The notes: generated by a model from the letters alone, not told the origin. Counted from the first letter of the stretch, positions 15,973 through 24,789 are shown. The stretch: DNA of 64,000 nt from an uncultured Anaerolineae bacterium (GCA_937922795.1 CALAJK010000085.1:1-64000); one strand, 5' to 3'. A program made the numbers and translations.

Positions 15973-17205
15973 ATGAAGTCTGATCTGGATCGTCTGATGC
16001 AGGCTCGCGACCTCGTCGCGCTGCTAGTGGTCGGCGACGGCCACGATAACCCGCCCCGCGCCTATCTGACCAACGGCGCGCACATCACCGGCGGCCTGGC
16101 GCTGAAGCGCCGGGGCGAAGCGCCGCTGCTGGTCGTCAACCCGATGGAGACCGAGGAGGCCGCCCGCAGCGGCCTGGCTGTCTACTCTTTCCACGACCTG
16201 GACTGGGCGCAGTTGGTGGAGGCCGCCCAGGGCGACCGGAGCCAGGCGACCGTCGCCCTGTGGGGACGCTGCCTGGAACGCTTCGGCGTGCCGCCGGGCA
16301 AAGTCGGCGTGTACGGGTCGGGCAGCATCAACATCTATCTGGAGATGGTCAAGCGGGCAGCGGCGGCCTACCCGGCTTACCAGTTCGTCGGCGAGATGGG
16401 CATGACGTTGTTCGACGAAGCCTACGTCACCAAGGACGCCGCCGAGATCGCCCGCATCCAGGCGGTAGCAGCGGCCACCAGCGCCGTCCTGGAGGCGACC
16501 TGGGCGTTCATCGCTGGCCACCGCGCCGATGGCGACCGGGTGGTGGACGCCGATGGCCAGCCGCTGACCATCGGCGCCGTCAAGCGCTTCGTGCGGCGGG
16601 CGCTGCTAGACCATGAACTGGAAGACACCGGCATGATCTTCGCCCAGGGGCGCGACGCGGGCTTCCCCCACAGCCGGGGCGACGACGGCCAGGCGCTGCG
16701 GCTGGGGCAGGCCATCGTCTTCGACCTGTTCCCGCGGGCGCTGGGTGGGGGCTACCACCACGATGCCACCCGCACCTGGTGCATCGGCTGCGCGCCGGCC
16801 GAGGTGCAGGCCGCCTATGACGACGTGCTGGCTGCCTTCCAGACGGCGGTCGCCGCCTATACCGAGCCCGGCCAACCGGCACATACGCTTCAGGACGCCG
16901 TGCTCGACTACTTCGAGAGCCGCGGCCACCCGACGCTGCGCAGCCACCCCAGCGCCGCTGAGGGGTACGTCCACAGCCTGGGGCACGGCGTCGGCCTCAA
17001 CATCCATGAACGGCCGTCGCTCAGCCACCTGGCCAAAGACGACCGGCTGCTGATCGGCAGCCTGATCACCATCGAACCGGGGCTGTACTATCCTGAACGC
17101 GGCTTCGGGGTGCGGCTGGAAGATACATTCCTGATCGACGAAACCGGCGCGCTGGTGTCGCTCACCAACTTCCACAAGGAGCTGGTGCTGCCGCTGCGCG
17201 GTTGA
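15973..17205 (+). CDS. Xaa-Pro-type M24 metallopeptidase
   Basis: A 410-residue pita-bread peptidase or related hydrolase. Dinuclear metal ligands are all visible: two aspartates in [20 protein letters not shown], the histidine of [13 protein letters not shown], the glutamate of ITIEPGLYY, and the last glutamate in [11 protein letters not shown]. The N-terminal 150 residues form the creatinase/prolidase-like domain. These enzymes cleave Xaa-Pro peptides or, in relatives, creatine-like C-N bonds. Its coupling to a creatininase-family gene leaves either possible. ATG has GGGAGCAGAG upstream. Confidence 0.9.
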   Translation: MKSDLDRLMQARDLVALLVVGDGHDNPPRAYLTNGAHITGGLALKRRGEAPLLVVNPMETEEAARSGLAVYSFHDLDWAQLVEAAQGDRSQATVALWGRCLERFGVPPGKVGVYGSGSINIYLEMVKRAAAAYPAYQFVGEMGMTLFDEAYVTKDAAEIARIQAVAAATSAVLEATWAFIAGHRADGDRVVDADGQPLTIGAVKRFVRRALLDHELEDTGMIFAQGRDAGFPHSRGDDGQALRLGQAIVFDLFPRALGGGYHHDATRTWCIGCAPAEVQAAYDDVLAAFQTAVAAYTEPGQPAHTLQDAVLDYFESRGHPTLRSHPSAAEGYVHSLGHGVGLNIHERPSLSHLAKDDRLLIGSLITIEPGLYYPERGFGVRLEDTFLIDETGALVSLTNFHKELVLPLRG

Positions 17206-17241
17206 CCGCGCCCCTGCCTGACGACCAAGGCTTTGTCGACG

Positions 17242-17260
17242 CTTAACATTTTCTTAAATA
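17242..17260 (+). promoter_or_regulatory. Pho-box-like direct repeat upstream of phnD
   Basis: CTTAACAT (17242-17249), TTT, CTTAAATA (17253-17260): two 8-bp units with an 11-bp period. This matches the layout of PhoB-type sites in cyanobacteria (CTTAACCT-N3-CTTAACCT) and the TTAACA-N5 repeats of Gram-positive PhoP. It sits about 100 bases before phnD. PhoB/PhoR genes are not in the window. Confidence 0.6.
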
Positions 17261-17356
17261 TTGAGCGCTACATTTGTGCCTGATCTGCCTCAAACTCGCT
17301 CCACTGCGCGGCAGCAGATCATTCGCTCAAACCAACTGAGATGAAGGAAAAAATCT

Positions 17357-18382
17357 ATGCGCCCCAAATTCGGTCTTGCAGTTCTGTTGGTCATGCTCAT
17401 CTTAAGCGTAGTCGCCCCGACGGCTCTGGCGCAAAACGAGCTAGGCAGCGAGGCGAACCCGATCCAGGTGTTCTTCGTGCCTTCGGTTGAAGCGCAGGTC
17501 ATCACCACCGGCGGCGAAGTCATGGCCAAAGCGCTGGAAGAGGCGACTGGCCTGAAGTTCCAGGTGGCCGTTCCCACCTCATACGCGGCGACCGTTGAGG
17601 CGATGTGCGCCGCGCCTGACCGTTCGATGGGCTTCATCCCGGCCGCCGGCTATGTGATCGCGAACAATCGCTGCGGCGTGCAGGTTGAGGCGGCCGCGGT
17701 GCGCCGCGGCTGGAACGTGTACTGGGCGGCTTACATCGTGCGCCGTGACAGCGACATCTACACCTTCGGCGACCTGAACGGCCGCAGCTGGGCCTATCCG
17801 GACGCTGGCTCGACTTCGGGCTTCATCGTGCCCTCGGTCGAGATGAAGGCGGCGGGCATTGAACCTGGCCAGCGCGTGGAAGCCGGCGGCCATAACCAGG
17901 TCGTTCAGGCGGTGTACAGCGGCGAGGTGGACTTCGGCACGACCTTCTTCAGCCCGCCGCTCGTACCCGGCGCGCCCTGGCGCATCGGCGATCTGCCCGA
18001 GCCGTATGATCTGACAGTTGACGAGTCGCGCCTGGATGAAAACGGCAATCTGTTCGTCGGCGATATCCGCATCCTGGACGCGCGCGCCAACATCCGCAGC
18101 ACCGCGCCGGACGTGGTCGACCAGGTGCGCATCCTGCGCCTGAGCGCCCCGATCCCCAACGACACGCTCAGCTTCGGCCCGGACTTCCCGGCAGAGCTGA
18201 AGGCGCAGATCATGGACGCGCTGTACGCTTTCGCTCAGACGGATGGTTGGGCGCAGTCCATCGGCAGCGAAGACTTCTACGGCTGGAGCGGCCTAGCGCC
18301 GATCACCGATCGCGATTACGACCCGGTGCGCTTGCAGTTCCAGATCCTGGGCCTGACCGAGGAAGACATCTTCAAACGCTAG
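17357..18382 (+). CDS. phnD: Phosphate/phosphonate ABC transporter substrate-binding protein
   Basis: A 341-residue exported binding protein. The signal peptide (LAVLLVMLILSVVAPTALAQ) has no lipobox cysteine, so it is periplasmic or loosely held. The mature part has IQVFFVPSVEAQVI, VMAKALEEATGLKFQV, RSMGFIPAAGYVIA, the YIVRRDSDIYTFGDLNGRSW segment and DAGSTSGFIVP, the phosphate-moiety pocket typical of PhnD/PtxB/phosphate-binding relatives. It leads phnD-phnC-phnE and is preceded by a Pho-box-like repeat, implying induction under phosphate starvation. Whether the ligand is phosphonate, phosphite or phosphate cannot be decided; no C-P lyase genes are here. Confidence 0.9.
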   Translation: MRPKFGLAVLLVMLILSVVAPTALAQNELGSEANPIQVFFVPSVEAQVITTGGEVMAKALEEATGLKFQVAVPTSYAATVEAMCAAPDRSMGFIPAAGYVIANNRCGVQVEAAAVRRGWNVYWAAYIVRRDSDIYTFGDLNGRSWAYPDAGSTSGFIVPSVEMKAAGIEPGQRVEAGGHNQVVQAVYSGEVDFGTTFFSPPLVPGAPWRIGDLPEPYDLTVDESRLDENGNLFVGDIRILDARANIRSTAPDVVDQVRILRLSAPIPNDTLSFGPDFPAELKAQIMDALYAFAQTDGWAQSIGSEDFYGWSGLAPITDRDYDPVRLQFQILGLTEEDIFKR

Positions 18383-18472
18383 GCGCGGGCTCTTGTCGTC
18401 CATCGAGCGGGTAGCGGATGCAGAATGCCGCTGCCCGCTATTTCTATTCGGCGGTATGTCGCAGGACGTGCG

Positions 18473-19231
18473 ATGCTGATCATTGAAAATCTCACCAAAA
18501 TTTACGACAACGGGTTCATGGCGCTGGACAACATCAACCTGGAGATCCCAGATGGCCAGTTCGTGGCCATCATCGGCCTCAGCGGTTCGGGCAAGTCGAC
18601 GCTGCTGCGCTGCATCAACCGCCTCATCGACCCGACGAAAGGGCGCATCATCTGGAACGGCATCGATATCACCGCCGCCACCGATGATGAGCTGCGGCAG
18701 ATTCGGCGGCGGATCGGGATGATCTTCCAGCAGTTCAACCTGGTCAAGCGGTCGAGCGTGATCACCAATGTGATGGCCGGCCGCCTGGGCTATATCAACC
18801 CGCTGTTCAGCCTAGTCAACTATTTTCCGCCGCAGGAGAAGGCGCGCGCCCTGGCCGCCCTGGAAAGGGTGGGCATCGCCGACAAAGCTTACAACCGGGC
18901 CAGCGCCCTCAGCGGCGGGCAGCAGCAGCGGGTGGGCATCGCCCGCACCTTGATGCAAGAACCAGAGATGCTGCTGGCCGACGAACCGGTCGCCAGCCTG
19001 GATCCAGCTACATCGCACTCGGTGATGAAATATCTGGAACTGCTCAATCAAGAAGATGGGTTAACGATCCTGTGCAGTCTGCACTTCTTGAGTCTAGCGC
19101 GCGCCTACTCCGATCGCGTCATCGCGCTGAAGGACGGCAAGCTGGAATTTGACGGGCTGCCGCAAGAGATCGACAATGAGCGTTTCAAAATGATCTATGG
19201 CGAAGATGCCGTCGAGGTCGAAATTCATTAG
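18473..19231 (+). CDS. phnC: Phosphonate/phosphate ABC transporter ATP-binding protein
   Basis: The 252-residue ATPase starts at ATG 18473 (MLIIENLTKIYDNG), with AGGA ten bases upstream; an in-frame ATG at 18425 would add a non-family leader. Walker A is GLSGSGKST (35-43), the signature ALSGGQQQRVGIAR lies near 145-158, Walker B is MLLADEPVASLDP, and the H-loop is CSLHFL. GRLGYINPLFSLVNYF is the PhnC-type helical-domain motif. It powers the importer with PhnD and PhnE, 13 bases upstream of phnE. Confidence 0.93.
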   Translation: MLIIENLTKIYDNGFMALDNINLEIPDGQFVAIIGLSGSGKSTLLRCINRLIDPTKGRIIWNGIDITAATDDELRQIRRRIGMIFQQFNLVKRSSVITNVMAGRLGYINPLFSLVNYFPPQEKARALAALERVGIADKAYNRASALSGGQQQRVGIARTLMQEPEMLLADEPVASLDPATSHSVMKYLELLNQEDGLTILCSLHFLSLARAYSDRVIALKDGKLEFDGLPQEIDNERFKMIYGEDAVEVEIH

Positions 19232-19243
19232 GGAATTCTATCC

Positions 19244-21322
19244 ATGAATACGAATCCGCCCCGCTCCAGAAGTGCGCTGCGACGTTTGCTGCTGCTGCTG
19301 GCCGCCGCCGCCATCCTGGTGATCTTTTCATACGGCTGGACGGTGACGCGCATTGATCTGTCTGTGCCGCAGGAGCCGCAGCGCCAGCGCAACGTCGGCA
19401 ATGCGCTGCGTGAGCTGCTCTCGCCCAACGTCTTCACCCAAGACTATGAAGTATTGACCGCCACCGCGCCGTTCACGATCGGCTGTCCGGACGCTTTTGA
19501 AGCCTCGCCTGTCGTCGCCAGCGACCAACCCTACATCGTAGTGGAGCCAGCCTGCGGCAGGGCGAACGAAGTCGTCACCGTTCGAGGATACAACTTTGCG
19601 GCCAATGGGCTGGCGCGCGTCAACTGGATCGCGGCGGACGGTGAACGGCGGGTGCGGCGCGTGGTCGGCGCCAGCGGTGACAACTTCATCACCGATGGCA
19701 GCGGCGGATTCGTCGTGCAGGTGGAAGTGCCGCGCATCCGCGGCAGCGCCGGCCAGACCCATACCATCGAAGTACAAGGACGCTTCCCGGTCGGGTTGCC
19801 GCGGTTCAGCGACACTACCGGCCTGGTGATCGAAAAGATGGTCGAGACCATCTTCCTGGCGCTGATCGCGACTGCCGTCTCGATCCTGCCGTCGGCCATC
19901 CTCAGCTTCTTCGCCGCGCAAAATTTGATGCACCCGGTGCGCACGCCGTTGGGCGGCCTGCTCTTGAGCTTCACGCTGCTGCCGCTCGGCTGGCTGTTGG
20001 GCACGCTGCTCCTGGGGCAAATTGGCCTGCTGGCGCTGAATGTAGGCCGGCTCAGCGGCGTCAGCGGGGCGACAACCGCCGGCCTGCTCCTGCTGGGTGC
20101 GGTGGTTTCTACGCGCAAGTTGGGCGGAAACGCCGTCATGCCCCCAGGGTTCAATCCGCGGGCGCTGCTGAACGCGGTGCTCTTCGCGGTGATCGCCACC
20201 GCAGCGCTGGGCTTGATCGGCGGACTAGGACTGTTGTTCGGCAGCACCTTCCGCGACGGGCTGCTGGGCTATGTGGGCGCGCTGCTCGGCTCGCTCGGCT
20301 CGCTGATCGAGCTGGCGATCGTGCCGATCGGGGGCATCATCGGCGCATTCACGCTGGCTTCTATCGGCTCGACACTCACCCGCCAGGCGTTGAAACACAC
20401 CAGCGCGGCCATGAGTCATGTGCTCGGCGGCATCCTGGGGGCGCTGGCGGGGATGATTCTGCTGGGATTGACGGCCTCCATCGGCCTGACCGCCGCCTGG
20501 TTGAGTTTGCTAACGCCAGTGGCCGCCGCCGGGATGGCCAGCGCGATCCTGCCGCTGCTCTACCGCCGGTTCGTCCATCGCCCTGAAAACCCGACGACGA
20601 CCGATCGCGCAATCCGCACTGTGCTGTCGTGGTCCGGGGCGGCCGCCGCCTTTGTGGTCGCTTTTCTGCTGCTGAACGTTCGGCAGGCGCTGGTGGAAGG
20701 GGCGCTGCCGCCGCAGACCGTGGCCTTCGAGGCGTTGGGCATCAAGTTTTATGCTTATGTGGTGCAGGCGATGCTGATCGGCGCAGTTTTGGGCGGCGTT
20801 GCGGGCGCGATGGCCGGGACTAAGGCCAACTTCCCGATCGGGTCGGTGCTGTATACGGTGACCCGCACGCTCCTGAATGCGCTGCGCTCGATTGAGCCGC
20901 TGATCATGGGCTTGGTGTTCGTCATCTGGGTGGGCATTGGGCCATTCGCCGGGGTGCTGGCGCTGGCGCTACACTCGGTGGCTTCACTGGGCAAGCTGTA
21001 TTCGGAGCAGATCGAAAACATTGACGCCGGCCCGATCGAGGCGCTGCAGAGCACAGGGGCTAACCGACTGCAGACGATCATGTACGCGGTAGTGCCGCAG
21101 ATCATCCCGCCTTACATCGCGTTCACCATGTACCGCTGGGACATCAACGTGCGCATGTCCACCATCATCGGCTTCGTGGGCGGCGGCGGCATCGGCTTCT
21201 TGCTGCAGCAGCAGATCAACCTGCTGCGCTACCGCGACGCCGGCGTGGCGGTGCTGGCCATCGCCATCGTCGTGTCCATCCTGGATTACGCCAGCGCCTC
21301 GATCCGCGAGCGGTATATATGA
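19244..21322 (+). CDS. phnE: Oversized phosphonate ABC permease with TIG-like domain
   Basis: A 692-residue permease where family members have about 260-280. After a first membrane helix (13-32), residues about 95-180 look like an exterior IPT/TIG-type beta domain (YIVVEPACGRANEVVTVRG, FAANGLARVNWIA). EKMVETIFLALIATAVSILP and AILSFFAAQNLM (197-229) are the canonical opening of PhnE. About 310 hydrophobic residues follow with several membrane helices. The remaining PhnE core starts near 540: LNALRSIEPLIMGLVFVIWV, GIGPFAGVLALALHS, the EAA-like GPIEALQSTGANRLQTIMY, and RMSTIIGFVGGGGIGFLL. So one PhnE appears split by an insertion. It is the last gene of phnDCE. Confidence 0.88.
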   Translation: MNTNPPRSRSALRRLLLLLAAAAILVIFSYGWTVTRIDLSVPQEPQRQRNVGNALRELLSPNVFTQDYEVLTATAPFTIGCPDAFEASPVVASDQPYIVVEPACGRANEVVTVRGYNFAANGLARVNWIAADGERRVRRVVGASGDNFITDGSGGFVVQVEVPRIRGSAGQTHTIEVQGRFPVGLPRFSDTTGLVIEKMVETIFLALIATAVSILPSAILSFFAAQNLMHPVRTPLGGLLLSFTLLPLGWLLGTLLLGQIGLLALNVGRLSGVSGATTAGLLLLGAVVSTRKLGGNAVMPPGFNPRALLNAVLFAVIATAALGLIGGLGLLFGSTFRDGLLGYVGALLGSLGSLIELAIVPIGGIIGAFTLASIGSTLTRQALKHTSAAMSHVLGGILGALAGMILLGLTASIGLTAAWLSLLTPVAAAGMASAILPLLYRRFVHRPENPTTTDRAIRTVLSWSGAAAAFVVAFLLLNVRQALVEGALPPQTVAFEALGIKFYAYVVQAMLIGAVLGGVAGAMAGTKANFPIGSVLYTVTRTLLNALRSIEPLIMGLVFVIWVGIGPFAGVLALALHSVASLGKLYSEQIENIDAGPIEALQSTGANRLQTIMYAVVPQIIPPYIAFTMYRWDINVRMSTIIGFVGGGGIGFLLQQQINLLRYRDAGVAVLAIAIVVSILDYASASIRERYI

Positions 21323-21368
21323 GCGCTCGCTGGGACACAGCCGCCCTCGCCGCTGATCATGCTGTCCT

Positions 21369-22199
21369 TCAGCTCCAGCGGACTGGGTTGCCGGTGGCGA
21401 CGGCCGCCTGAAAGATAGCCACCAACGGCGTGATCACCTCGTTGAAGTAGCGCAACGATACCGGGCGGCGCTCGACGTGCAGCGTGCGTGGGTAGGTTTG
21501 GTGGAGCTGGCCGAAGCCATCGGGCATCAGCGCCCGCACCGGCGCAGCGCACACGCAGCGGCGTCCGGTATCTAGATCCCGGTATTCGACCAACTGCCCT
21601 TGATCCAGCCGGTCGGTCTCTAACAGCCGCTGCTCAAACCGCATCGCTCGGAACAGCTCGCGGTTCAGTTCCCAGGCGTCGCGGATGTAGAAGCCGTTCT
21701 CGTCCACGCCCATTTGCAGGCCGCCCCTCGCGCTCCAGATCACCAGGCCCTGCGCCCCGGCGAACAGATCGCCCAGCGCCTCGCCCGTCTCGGTGTTCAC
21801 CAGGCAGGGCTGCTGCACCGCCTCCAGGGTCTGGAAATGCGCCAGCTCAGCCAGCGCGGCGGCGGCGGCAGCGGCGGGCGTCTGCCCCTGATTGCTCGTG
21901 GGCAGCGCGTCGCGCAGCGTCGGGAAGCGCTCCCAACCGGCCTGTTCGAGCGCCCCGCGAAAGGCCTGGTACACTTTCCAACTGGGGATATGAACGGCGG
22001 CGAATTCCATCTCCGGATGCGGACAGCAGGTCGCCAGCCACTCGTCGAACACGTCCTGAGCCTCAGGCTGGCGCTCGACCAGCGCCGGATCCAGCGCCGG
22101 AAACCCCTCATCATCCAACTGGAAGGATGCCGGGAACGGGCAGGGGGTGGTTTTGCCGTCCCGATAGCAGGTGCACATGACGCTGGCATCCAGTCCCAT
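21369..22199 (-). CDS. Unrecognised cytosolic protein, cysteine-bearing N-terminus
   Basis: A 276-residue soluble protein starting MGLDASVMCTCYRDGKTTPC. I recall no named domain for it. The N-terminal C-x-C and a second cysteine-rich spot, WLATCCPHPEMEFAAVH, at about residue 55-71 could bind metal. An alanine stretch near 109-117 looks like a linker. The C-terminal third (QLVEYRDLDTGRRCVCAAPV) has another C-x-C. It is convergent with phnE and divergent from the PH-like gene pair. Coding is supported by its length, ATG and a GAGG-like site upstream. Confidence 0.7.
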   Translation of the reverse strand: MGLDASVMCTCYRDGKTTPCPFPASFQLDDEGFPALDPALVERQPEAQDVFDEWLATCCPHPEMEFAAVHIPSWKVYQAFRGALEQAGWERFPTLRDALPTSNQGQTPAAAAAAALAELAHFQTLEAVQQPCLVNTETGEALGDLFAGAQGLVIWSARGGLQMGVDENGFYIRDAWELNRELFRAMRFEQRLLETDRLDQGQLVEYRDLDTGRRCVCAAPVRALMPDGFGQLHQTYPRTLHVERRPVSLRYFNEVITPLVAIFQAAVATGNPVRWS

Positions 22200-22287
22200 C
22201 TTCCGCCATCCTCGCTCCTACTGCGGCCTTCCACCACCCTGATTATATCCGCGTCCGCACGGGCGCACCGATACGAATTTTATGAAT

Positions 22288-22316
22288 TTGTTAGGGAAGC
22301 CCTTATAAGATAAAAT
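22288..22316 (+). promoter_or_regulatory. Promoter of the PH-like gene pair
   Basis: TTGTTA (22288-22293), 17-bp spacer, TAAAAT (22311-22316) in an AT-rich patch, about 95 bases before ATG 22412. Confidence 0.62.
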
Positions 22317-22411
22317 TGGTAAAGGCGTCGGTTCGCTGATCAGGGGGAAAAAGACGAACGCAGCGGGCAGCACAGACCACGCACGAGCCAAATTGAACAG
22401 GATGAATACAC

Positions 22412-22807
22412 ATGCCGCACAAGTTGTTTGAAGCTGGCGAATATAAGCTGGGAGGATACAAGGTTCAGTTCGCGCATTGGGCAGGGGGCGAGTGGCACGG
22501 CGCGGGCTACTGGCAGCGCGCCGTGGTCACCAACCGCCGCTTGTGGGTGTTCCCAGACGCGCGCTACACTGACCAGGCGCAGAAAATCGGGGCCGATGAC
22601 ATCGCCCGCGTGTGGAACATCTGCCTGGGCAAGCGCGACGGCGTGCTCATCAACCTGAAAGATGGCGGGCGCTTTTACATGCTGGTGGATTGGAGCCAGG
22701 GCAGCAAACTGGTGCGCGACCTTCAAGAGATGATCGCCCTGCCGCTTCGCCCCCGAATTGCGCCGCGCTTACGTCCGGCCCAAGGTTTGCGAGATGCACA
22801 GCGATGA
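22412..22807 (+). CDS. Small PH/GRAM-like protein A
   Basis: A 131-residue protein with the strand pattern of a bacterial PH or GRAM-like domain: AVVTNRRLWVFPD, then KIGADDIARVWNICLGKRDG, VLINLKDGGRFYMLVD and a final helix GSKLVRDLQEMIAL. The T-N-R-R-L turn is common in bPH domains. It overlaps the next gene by four bases (ATGA), and the two products align along their whole length, suggesting an ancient tandem duplication. Function unknown; PH-like folds bind lipids or proteins. Confidence 0.68.
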   Translation: MPHKLFEAGEYKLGGYKVQFAHWAGGEWHGAGYWQRAVVTNRRLWVFPDARYTDQAQKIGADDIARVWNICLGKRDGVLINLKDGGRFYMLVDWSQGSKLVRDLQEMIALPLRPRIAPRLRPAQGLRDAQR

Positions 22808-23268
22808 CGATCGTCAGCACCGAACCTAAAACGACGTCCCCGCCTCTCCCCACTCAGCCTTCGGGCGTGACGCTGCTGCCTGGCGAGACGGTCTTAGGCG
22901 AGTTCCAGGCGCAGATCGCTCGCTGCAGCGGCTCGGACTGGGTGGCCACGATCCCGCCGCTGGCGGCGACCGTCACCACTTACCGGCTGATCCTGCGACC
23001 TCAGACTCGCCGCCCCTACCAGCCCGCCAGCATCCCCAGCGTCTACGTGACCGAAGTTGTTGATATGCCGCTCGGACGCCGAATGGGGGTGCGCGTGTGC
23101 CTGAAAACGGGTCACCAGTTGAACCTGTACGCCGGTTACAGCCTGTCGGGCAGCCTATCTGAGACGCTGCGGGCGATGCTCACATCCCCGATCGGCGCGC
23201 CCCGCTTTCGTCCGCGCCTGTCACGGCGCAGCCTCCACCGGCTGATTCAGTTCATCGACAAGTTGTAG
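22804..23268 (+). CDS. Small PH/GRAM-like protein B
   Basis: Starts at ATG 22804 inside the stop of the preceding gene; 154 residues. A proline-rich leader (TTSPPLPTQPSG) is followed by LLPGETVLGEFQAQ, TVTTYRLILRPQ, SIPSVYVTEVVDMPLGRRMG, VRVCLKTGHQLNLYAG and the helix GSLSETLRAML. These match, block by block, the domain in the preceding gene. The pair is likely a two-subunit unit. It converges with the DNA glycosylase gene. Confidence 0.65.
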   Translation: MTIVSTEPKTTSPPLPTQPSGVTLLPGETVLGEFQAQIARCSGSDWVATIPPLAATVTTYRLILRPQTRRPYQPASIPSVYVTEVVDMPLGRRMGVRVCLKTGHQLNLYAGYSLSGSLSETLRAMLTSPIGAPRFRPRLSRRSLHRLIQFIDKL

Positions 23269-23280
23269 CTCGGCTCGCGT

Positions 23281-23934
23281 TCAGAACAACGAAAGCTGTT
23301 TTGGCGGACCGGCAGGCGGCTCGTCGATCGAATCACGTTGAGCCTGATTTTGCCCGGCCGCTCGCCGCCGCTTGACTTCGGCCAGCACTTCGGGCAGCCG
23401 ACGGATGTCGGCCTCCATATCGCGCCGCAGCTCCGGCGCGCGCAGTGCCGCCGCCGGGTGAAACAGGGGATAGTAGGCGCGGCCGTCGTCATAGCGCGGC
23501 TGGCCGTGAATCTGGCTGATCTTCCCATTCGGGAAATAGCGCGCCATGCTGAAACGCCCCAACGTGACGATCACCAGCGGGTCAATGATGGCGATCTGCT
23601 GGTCGAGATAGGGCTTGCAGGCCAGGATTTCGTCCGGGAACGGGTCGCGGTTATCCGGCGGGCGGTGCTTGACTACGTTGGCGATGAACACCACGTCGCG
23701 GGTGAGGCCGATGAGCTTCAACAGATAGTTCAGGTATTCGCCGGAACGCCCGACGAAGGGCAGGCCTTGCTGGTCTTCGTGATAGCCGGGACCTTCGCCG
23801 ATGAACATGATCTCGGCCTGCGGACTGCCCGCGCCCGGCACGGGACGGGTGGCGCGTTCATACAACCGGCACAATCGGCAGGCGCGTACCTGCTCAGCGA
23901 TGGCTGCCAGCGCCGCTGCGCGATCATGAGTCAT
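23281..23934 (-). CDS. Uracil-DNA glycosylase, family 4/5 type
   Basis: ATG 23934 is chosen because GGAAGG lies 9 bases upstream; the product is 217 residues. It removes uracil from DNA. Motifs: C19-x2-C22, FIGEGPGYHEDQQGLPFVG (44-62), NVVKHRPPDNRDP (86-98), CKPYLDQQI (106-114) and FHPAAAL. Family 4 enzymes hold a 4Fe-4S cluster with four cysteines; the third, in KCRPP, is histidine here (H90), so the cluster may use His or be altered. The protein ends in QLSLF, an exact bacterial sliding-clamp-binding motif, after a charged linker. Confidence 0.9.
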   Translation of the reverse strand: MTHDRAAALAAIAEQVRACRLCRLYERATRPVPGAGSPQAEIMFIGEGPGYHEDQQGLPFVGRSGEYLNYLLKLIGLTRDVVFIANVVKHRPPDNRDPFPDEILACKPYLDQQIAIIDPLVIVTLGRFSMARYFPNGKISQIHGQPRYDDGRAYYPLFHPAAALRAPELRRDMEADIRRLPEVLAEVKRRRAAGQNQAQRDSIDEPPAGPPKQLSLF

Positions 23935-24078
23935 AGCGTTCATCCTTCCCACGGGCAGCGTGATCACCGCTCCTAATACTACCGCCGCGCCGCCAGCAAT
24001 TCAAAGGCTGATCGTCATCTCTCTGATGGTTCGGGCGGCGCTTGGCAGATGGTCGATTAGACGCTACGCTTGCCGGCT

Positions 24079-24789
24079 ATGTCTCCAGTTTTTCTAGCGG
24101 CCATCGTCTTCCTGTCATTCCTCACGCTCAGCTTGGCCGGCTTCGGCCATGCGCTGGTGGCCATGCCGCTGCTGACGCCGGCGCTGGGGCTGCGGCTGGC
24201 CGCGCCGCTGGTGGCGCTCATCTCCATCACCGGCGAGGCGCTGATGCTCATCCGCCATCGGCGCGCGCTTCACTTCAAGACGGTGCGGCGGCTGCTGCTC
24301 GGATCAGTGGTCGGCATCCCGCTGGGCGTGCTGCTGTTGGGAGCCGATGAGGTCGTCGGGCCGAAGGTGCTAGGGACGATCGCCGCCGCCTATGGTCTGT
24401 ATGGGCTGCTGAATTTCCGTCTGCCGCACATCCGCCATCCAAACTGGGCGGTGGCTTTCGGCTTCACGGCGGGGCTGTTCACCGGCGCTTACAACACGGG
24501 CGGGCCGCCGCTGGTCATCTACGGAACCTGCCGCCGCTGGGACCCAGCCGAGTTCAAGAGCAGTTTGCAGGGGCTGTTCGTGATCAACAGTCTGGTGGTG
24601 GTCAGCACCCACGCGCTCGCCGGCAATTTCACTGCCACGGTCTGGCAGGGCTACCTGATCGCCCTGCCGGCTATGCTGCTGGGGCTGCTGGTCGGCTTTC
24701 GTCTGGAGCGCTACGTCAATCCTCGGCTGTTCCGGCGGTTGGTCTTGGCGCTGCTGGTGCTGCTGGGGCTGCGCCTGCTGCTCAGCTAG
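24079..24789 (+). CDS. TauE/SafE-family membrane transporter
   Basis: A polytopic protein of 236 residues with about eight hydrophobic helices, matching the TauE/SafE (sulfite exporter) family: the FLTLSLAGFGHALVAMPLL start, LVALISITGEALMLIRHRRA, the repeated half GLFTGAYNTGGPPLVIYG (a conserved G-GPP motif) and the closing LFRRLVLALLVLLGLRLLL. Substrates in the family include sulfite and organosulfonates; the specific one is unknown. TTG 24070 is an alternative start. No neighbouring sulfur gene helps. Confidence 0.85.
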   Translation: MSPVFLAAIVFLSFLTLSLAGFGHALVAMPLLTPALGLRLAAPLVALISITGEALMLIRHRRALHFKTVRRLLLGSVVGIPLGVLLLGADEVVGPKVLGTIAAAYGLYGLLNFRLPHIRHPNWAVAFGFTAGLFTGAYNTGGPPLVIYGTCRRWDPAEFKSSLQGLFVINSLVVVSTHALAGNFTATVWQGYLIALPAMLLGLLVGFRLERYVNPRLFRRLVLALLVLLGLRLLLS

